Below, in pieces: positions 59,401 to 64,000 of a stretch of DNA of 64,000 bases; positions within the stretch are counted from its first letter, which is position 1, and each line of letters starts with the position of its first letter. Below the pieces are notes generated by a model. It saw nothing but the letters and a program-made list of their open reading frames with translations. It made no database searches and was not told where the DNA came from. Both the position numbers and the translations under genes were made by a program. The DNA comes from Phallusia mammillata (taxonomy: Eukaryota; Chordata; Ascidiacea; Phlebobranchia; Ascidiidae): contig QLIY01000238.1 of NCBI GenBank assembly GCA_003260075.1, positions 65,139 through 129,138 on the forward strand, given 5' to 3'.

Positions 59401-60480
59401 ATGACGGCGTGTATATCCAAGGGGTAACCTGTTGATGTAATATTGCACAGTTTTGCAATTGTTTCAAAGTTTAATCAGTTCTAACAAGTTTCAGACAATT
59501 CCTAAATTAGGAATTAGGAATTAGGAATCCTAATGTTTTTTGGTAAAGTGTATCTAACAAGCGACGCGTCTTGTTAGCGTAATCTGGCTGCACATTTGCT
59601 TTTCTTACTTTTTCTCACCTAAATGCTACATTAATTTTATGGACCAAATTTATACTTTCCTTGATGGACCTCAGTGTCACTATACCGATACTGTCAGTTA
59701 ACCTACTTTGAAGTGCAGTAAAAATAACACGGAGTAACTATCATTGACGGACAGAAAGCATAGCACGCCCTTCGCCAAACGTTCTGCCACACGTATTCCA
59801 TTCTCAGCCTGCCCTTCACATACCGAGCAAATGAAGCCTTCTCGTAAGTAAAGATGATGTCAGTTTACGGTAATACTTGGGCTGGTGCACCATCACAGCA
59901 GTACAATACACAGTTGATAAATGATTAACCCGAGTTGGGCGGAGAAAGAGCATAACGAGTCAAGAGGGCTGTCATATGGCAACATAGGCAGACGAGGTGG
60001 ACACACCGCTGTTTGTGTACAGGTTTCTTCTTGTATTGATTCACACAACACAGCGTGGGACCAGTTTATACATCGTGTTGTACCAACCCACGGACTTGTT
60101 TACATGCATTTTTTAACACAAAAGGGTTTGCTTCACTTTTCTTTGTTCTTTGCAGGGACATTTTTGCACGATATCGGTGAAAAAACGTCAAAAAAACTAA
60201 CGAAAGTGCTAATATTTTCAAATATTGCATTTTACGTTGTTGTAACAAATTTCAATTCTGAGCCTATAGTTGATCTCTTGGTATCAACCTAGTGAAACAG
60301 AATCAGAAATCAAGAAAGCATGAATAATAACGGTATATAGAGAGATAGTTAACTGAATCAGGGCATTTGACAGTACAGCAGACCTGTGTAGAAGTGTTAT
60401 TGACTGGTTAAACTGTACCTTAATGCGCAGACAAGAGCAGTACATATAATAGCATACTGTCCAAAACTACTTTACTGGTT
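56428..60480. other. No supported gene
   Basis: Open frames here (the longest 59921-60292, 123 codons) have no family motif and no splice context. A short (TTAGGA)n tract lies at about 59504-59535. Confidence 0.45.
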
Positions 60481-60487
60481 TTTCAGG

Positions 60488-60560
60488 CGCCTGCAAAGTG
60501 GACTTACATCGTTTGATGTCCTCACTAGGTTGTGAGTTCGAGTCCCTCCTTCCTGCCTTG
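60488..60560 (+). other. tRNA-like SINE fragment with intact B box
   Basis: GAGTTCGAGTCC near 60529-60540 fits the pol III B-box consensus exactly, and GCAAAGTGG near 60493 is a weak A box at suitable spacing. The cloverleaf does not close well. Confidence 0.35.
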
Positions 60561-61484
60561 TGTTATTGTAAACATTGCTGCGACCCGGCTAAACATGGCT
60601 AGTGGATAGTTACTTATGCGGGAAAGTTTAACGAAGCTGCATTTAGGCAGGTGACTCGGGGCTCATGCGTTATAACCAGGGTTAGTTCGCCAACCTCACA
60701 TCCAATTTAACAAACTATCGGGTGCAGCAACATTACCTCGCATATACAACAAAACGAATGCTTAGAAGAAAAATAGCTGACTGAAACATAAGACGTGATT
60801 TCGTTGGTGGAACGCTGATTTAGCAATATTTTGTTTCTTGCACCAGACCAACGTAGACAACGCAAAGCCTCAAGGTCATTTTGCACAAACTTAGACTTTG
60901 CCAAACAACTACTTTCAACTAATAAAACCAATCTTTACAATTAAAGGAAACCAAATTTACATCAAATACATTTGATTAGCTCAACAAATGTTTGTTCGTC
61001 GTTTTCACATTGCTTTCGCAAGTCCAAACTTGCTCAAAATCGATCAAAATTTAACTCAATAATACACAAACATTATAAATATTTGCACAACGGCTAAATC
61101 CTGATTCTTATCTTGGATAGGAGTTTACATGTATTTACTAAACTAACAACATATGACTTGTAGCCTACACGATTGTACAACAAAACTTGTTGTTGATAGT
61201 TTTTACCCAAAACACCAACATTTTTTCGCACTATCCTGTCAAATCCATACTTGCTAAATCAATCATAAAACATTCTTCATAAATAAGCAAATCTCTCTTA
61301 CTGGTCAGTTACATCAGAGAGGGGCAGTTGACTGCTGACCGTGATGCAAATGAGTTGAACTAGATTAGTCACATCAAAGGATCGTGGTTAGGCGCTAAGC
61401 TGTTTCACACCCGCTATGTCTGCACTATAAAACAATCTCTTAGTCCAGTTTATAGAACTCTTCTAGCAATTGTATTTTATTTCG

Positions 61485-61516
61485 TTTCGACGTCCTATAC
61501 AGGTCGCCTTCATCAG
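61485..61516 (-). other. Hammerhead-like core CTGATGA...GAAA in a degraded repeat
   Basis: The minus strand gives CTGATGA (61516-61510), a 21-nt hairpin with mostly paired arms (GGCGACCT with AGGACGTC) and GAAA (61488-61485). Stem III and the cleavage site cannot be recognised. Penelope-like retroelements are known to carry such motifs; the link is only a guess. Confidence 0.35.
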
Positions 61517-62025
61517 GGTAAAATCTTAGTAACGAGCTATATGCAGTTGTTTGTGATGTTAAGATTAGAAATTGAAATATGCAACAAAATGATTTAAATG
61601 TTGAAGGGTCACAATCTGCTAAACATTTTATAACCACTGCAACATCTATTTACTGATTTGAAAATTGAAATGTCACATAACTTGAATTTATCACTATATA
61701 ACTAATGTTTACCGACGACAAAATGGATGAAAATCACTGTCCATGTACGCAAACCTTGACTGATCGCAAGCTTTCCTTCACACAGTGCTTGGACCTTTGT
61801 CTTTCAAGGACACTATTCAACCACAAGGACAGGAACTTTCCACTAACTATGTCGTCAAAATCAATATTCTTATCTGATCAATTTGTGGTACCCATCAGTG
61901 ACCTCGCCGTACAGCGAACAATTATCGACTTTCTGGAATGCAAGCAAAGCGCTCTTTCAAACCGCACTTTGAGATTTTAGTGAGTATATAGACTAGTTCA
62001 CTTAAACGATTGTGCTAATGTTTTT

Positions 62026-62060
62026 CAGTGGTTCCCAACCTTTTGTGACAAATCTCTCAA
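62026..62060 (+). mobile_element. hAT-like terminus, single end
   Basis: CAGTGGTTCCCAACCTTTTG matches hAT ends such as the one at 31486. No partner end is found nearby. Confidence 0.45.
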
Positions 62061-63240
62061 CTCACAAACAATTACAACATTCTCCTCAGCGGAAACAATT
62101 CTTTACTGAGAGGAGTTACTTTCAGGTTCTGACCGAACGTTCCAACTCATGAATACGGAATAACGTTTTAACGTTGTGCAACTATTTCCGGCTTGGTGAT
62201 TGTTTTAGTGCCTATTGTGTCGCTATGATTTCTTTCACCAAGCGAAATAAACTTCACTTAAATAACAACAACAAATACAGACATAGATGTTTTGTAAATA
62301 GCGATTTGTTTCAGGTTTCATTTGTCCAATGGAGTTTTAGTGAGATACGTTTTATCGTTTTTTAGGCGGTAAATACGAAACCGCACACACAAACGTTACA
62401 AATTCTTTTCAAAGCGTAAGAGGTAGTTTTTTTAAAGGCATTTTTTTAGTTTAATCCGTCATTTGCAATAAACATATTTCGTTCAGTGAGTTTATAAAGT
62501 ATGTATTAAGCGAAACTTTGTAAATCCAAATCGCTCATGTTCAGTTTTGTCTCAATCGACGTTTTGTATAGGCTCTATTTACACTTATTGATACACTTTT
62601 AATACAGATCAGCTATAACCATTTTTTGTTGAAATATCTTATCTGGTTGTCGCGCACTTATGATTTGAGTGATTCGATCAACAGATCTAATGAGTTTTGG
62701 CTGCCGGCCAAGTTATACTACCTTTTAAGGCGCGCTTAAATATTTAAGGGGACTGTAGCAATCGAAAATTGGAGAAGACATAACGTCAAGCATGAACTTG
62801 TACAAATGTTCATAGAACCAACTGTTTAACACATGTGGTGCTATTAGCAAAAATTATTTAAAATTCTTGTTGCCCAATGTTTGTCGTTTAATTACAGTAA
62901 GTCATTATTGCCTATCCACAAGCAACTGTTAACATTGACGTAGCGGTTACCGGGCTAGTACGCACAGACTACTAGTTTTGGTCTAAAAATGTGACGACCA
63001 TGAGTTGTATTTTTATGGATAATGTTTTTTGTGGTAAATGCAAACAAACATTCCCCGCGATTAAATGTAATTAGGTCTTTTATGCCTGGTCTGAGCTGAT
63101 TAAATAGTTCATTTAAGTGCACATGTGCTGTTACCTAGCGCCAGCTTGCGGAATTTTTTTTGTTCACAGTAAAAGTAGGCTACTAAACAAAATAATTTAA
63201 ATACTGTTGAAATATGTCATGAACATTAAATGTAGGATGG
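62061..63240. other. No supported gene
   Basis: AT-rich sequence without splice-supported frames. Confidence 0.45.
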
Positions 63241-63249
63241 CAAAATTAG

Positions 63250-63345
63250 CTCACACGGCTAGTTTCATTTTCGCAGCTGCATCGATATTATACCTTATAC
63301 ATCAAAACAGTATGCACTGTCTGCAGCGCTTAATAATAACTTTTC
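63250..63345 (+). ncRNA. Degenerate hammerhead repeat with stems I and III kept
   Basis: GCTGCA (63276-63281) still pairs with TGCAGC (63322-63327), and CAGT/ACTG of stem III, the loop ATGC and the cleavage triplet GTC (cut after 63321) remain. The core CTGATGA has become TCGATAT and GAAA has become AAAA, so the copy should be inactive. Confidence 0.6.
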
Positions 63346-64000
63346 AGTACACATATCTTATGTGAACAACGGTCATTGTCAGACATTCCAACTGAAACAA
63401 GGTTTTAAAAATTATAAAAAAGAAACAAGTTGATTTTTTGTTTAATCAGTACAACAATAATAACTCGCATGCACCTTGTAATATGTTTCTCACAGAATTT
63501 AGGCTCCAACACTTATCTAATTCAAAAAATAACATTATGAACAGGGCTATTAAAGATGTTTTGTCATTTATGAAGTACAAAAGTTAGTATTACCGAAGCT
63601 TCGGACACTCCTGTCAGTAATTCAATGCAACATGTCGTAGCTAACCATAACGGGGAGAATTGCAGTGTATGATGAATAACTTGTTAAACCTGAATATTTA
63701 CATCAGCGAAACAAGAGGTTAAACTACCTATTAAACTTTAATTTACTCCTTAAATATAGGACTATTGGCACAACGACATGAACAATATACTTTTAACGTA
63801 GTTTTGCAGGATTACCTCGTGTGGTAATGATCCTAATGGCACTAAATTACGTCAGTAAACACAAACAATCTCCCTTATAGTCAATTGTAGTGGAATGAAT
63901 AACCATTTTCTTGTCACTTTTTTAAAATCTGCCTATAGATCTTAGAAATTTTGCAGCCGATGTTTTTTGCAGCCGTTTCCCAGGTCTTTGGTACATTTTT

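Noticed and set aside
59921-60292. 123-codon open frame on the plus strand
   Set aside because: Composition looks random, with no signal peptide, motif or splice context.
61705-61980. 91-codon plus-strand frame starting MFTDDKMDENHCPC
   Set aside because: Some cysteines at the start, but no signal peptide, domain or splice framing; not strong enough to call a gene.
1-64000. CRISPR arrays, bacterial operons, ribosomal RNA genes
   Set aside because: None seen; the intron-exon structure is that of animal nuclear DNA.

Overview
The window looks like chordate-type animal DNA, most likely from a sea squirt (Ciona). It is AT-rich, genes are split into many short exons with GT-AG introns of a few hundred bases, and small transposon derivatives are dense. 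The best-read proteins are animal families: a PDE5-type phosphodiesterase, an N-acetylglucosaminyltransferase V, a carbohydrate sulfotransferase and an actin-interacting-protein-1 (WDR1) exon. The species is an inference. The window is a draft join of short contigs: runs of almost exactly ten Gs (and one N) sit between near-identical direct copies that differ by a few percent, as expected when overlapping contig ends from two divergent haplotypes were placed side by side. High heterozygosity fits Ciona, C. savignyi in particular.

Layout. 1-9.1 kb: the last exon of an unrecognised + gene (934-1129), a repeat-rich stretch with a complete type I hammerhead ribozyme (5622-5671) and an inverted decayed copy beside it, an orphan WDR1-like exon (5808-5993), a small predicted secreted-peptide gene (6357-6929) and a run of 90 Gs inside a small inverted-repeat element. 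9.1-22.0 kb, minus strand: a 23-exon gene for a secreted protein of about 771 residues made almost wholly of seven LCCL domains, each built from a 33-bp linker exon, an exon of about 159 bp and an exon of about 123 bp, all in phase 1. A second signal-peptide exon pair lies upstream (23.7-23.9 kb). 25.5-28.0 kb, plus strand: a three-exon Golgi carbohydrate sulfotransferase of 432 residues. 28.8-55.8 kb, minus strand: a complete 20-exon PDE5-like cGMP phosphodiesterase of 873 residues (N-terminal kinase site, GAF-A, GAF-B, HD catalytic domain). Its 7.2-kb intron between exons 16 and 17 holds a complete 11-exon GnT-V (MGAT5-like) gene of 699 residues on the opposite strand (33.85-39.73 kb). 55.8-64 kb: no convincing gene; repeats only.

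All three large gene models keep frame across every splice junction and end at a stop, which is strong internal support. The two Golgi enzymes (sulfotransferase and GnT-V) and the secreted multi-LCCL protein belong to secretory-pathway or extracellular biology; PDE5 is a cytosolic cGMP-signalling enzyme. Nothing in the sequence shows that they act together beyond being neighbours. Mobile DNA includes hAT-like elements with 8-bp target duplications, a piggyBac-type MITE, a tRNA-derived SINE family, a short terminal-inverted-repeat family and hammerhead-bearing short repeats.
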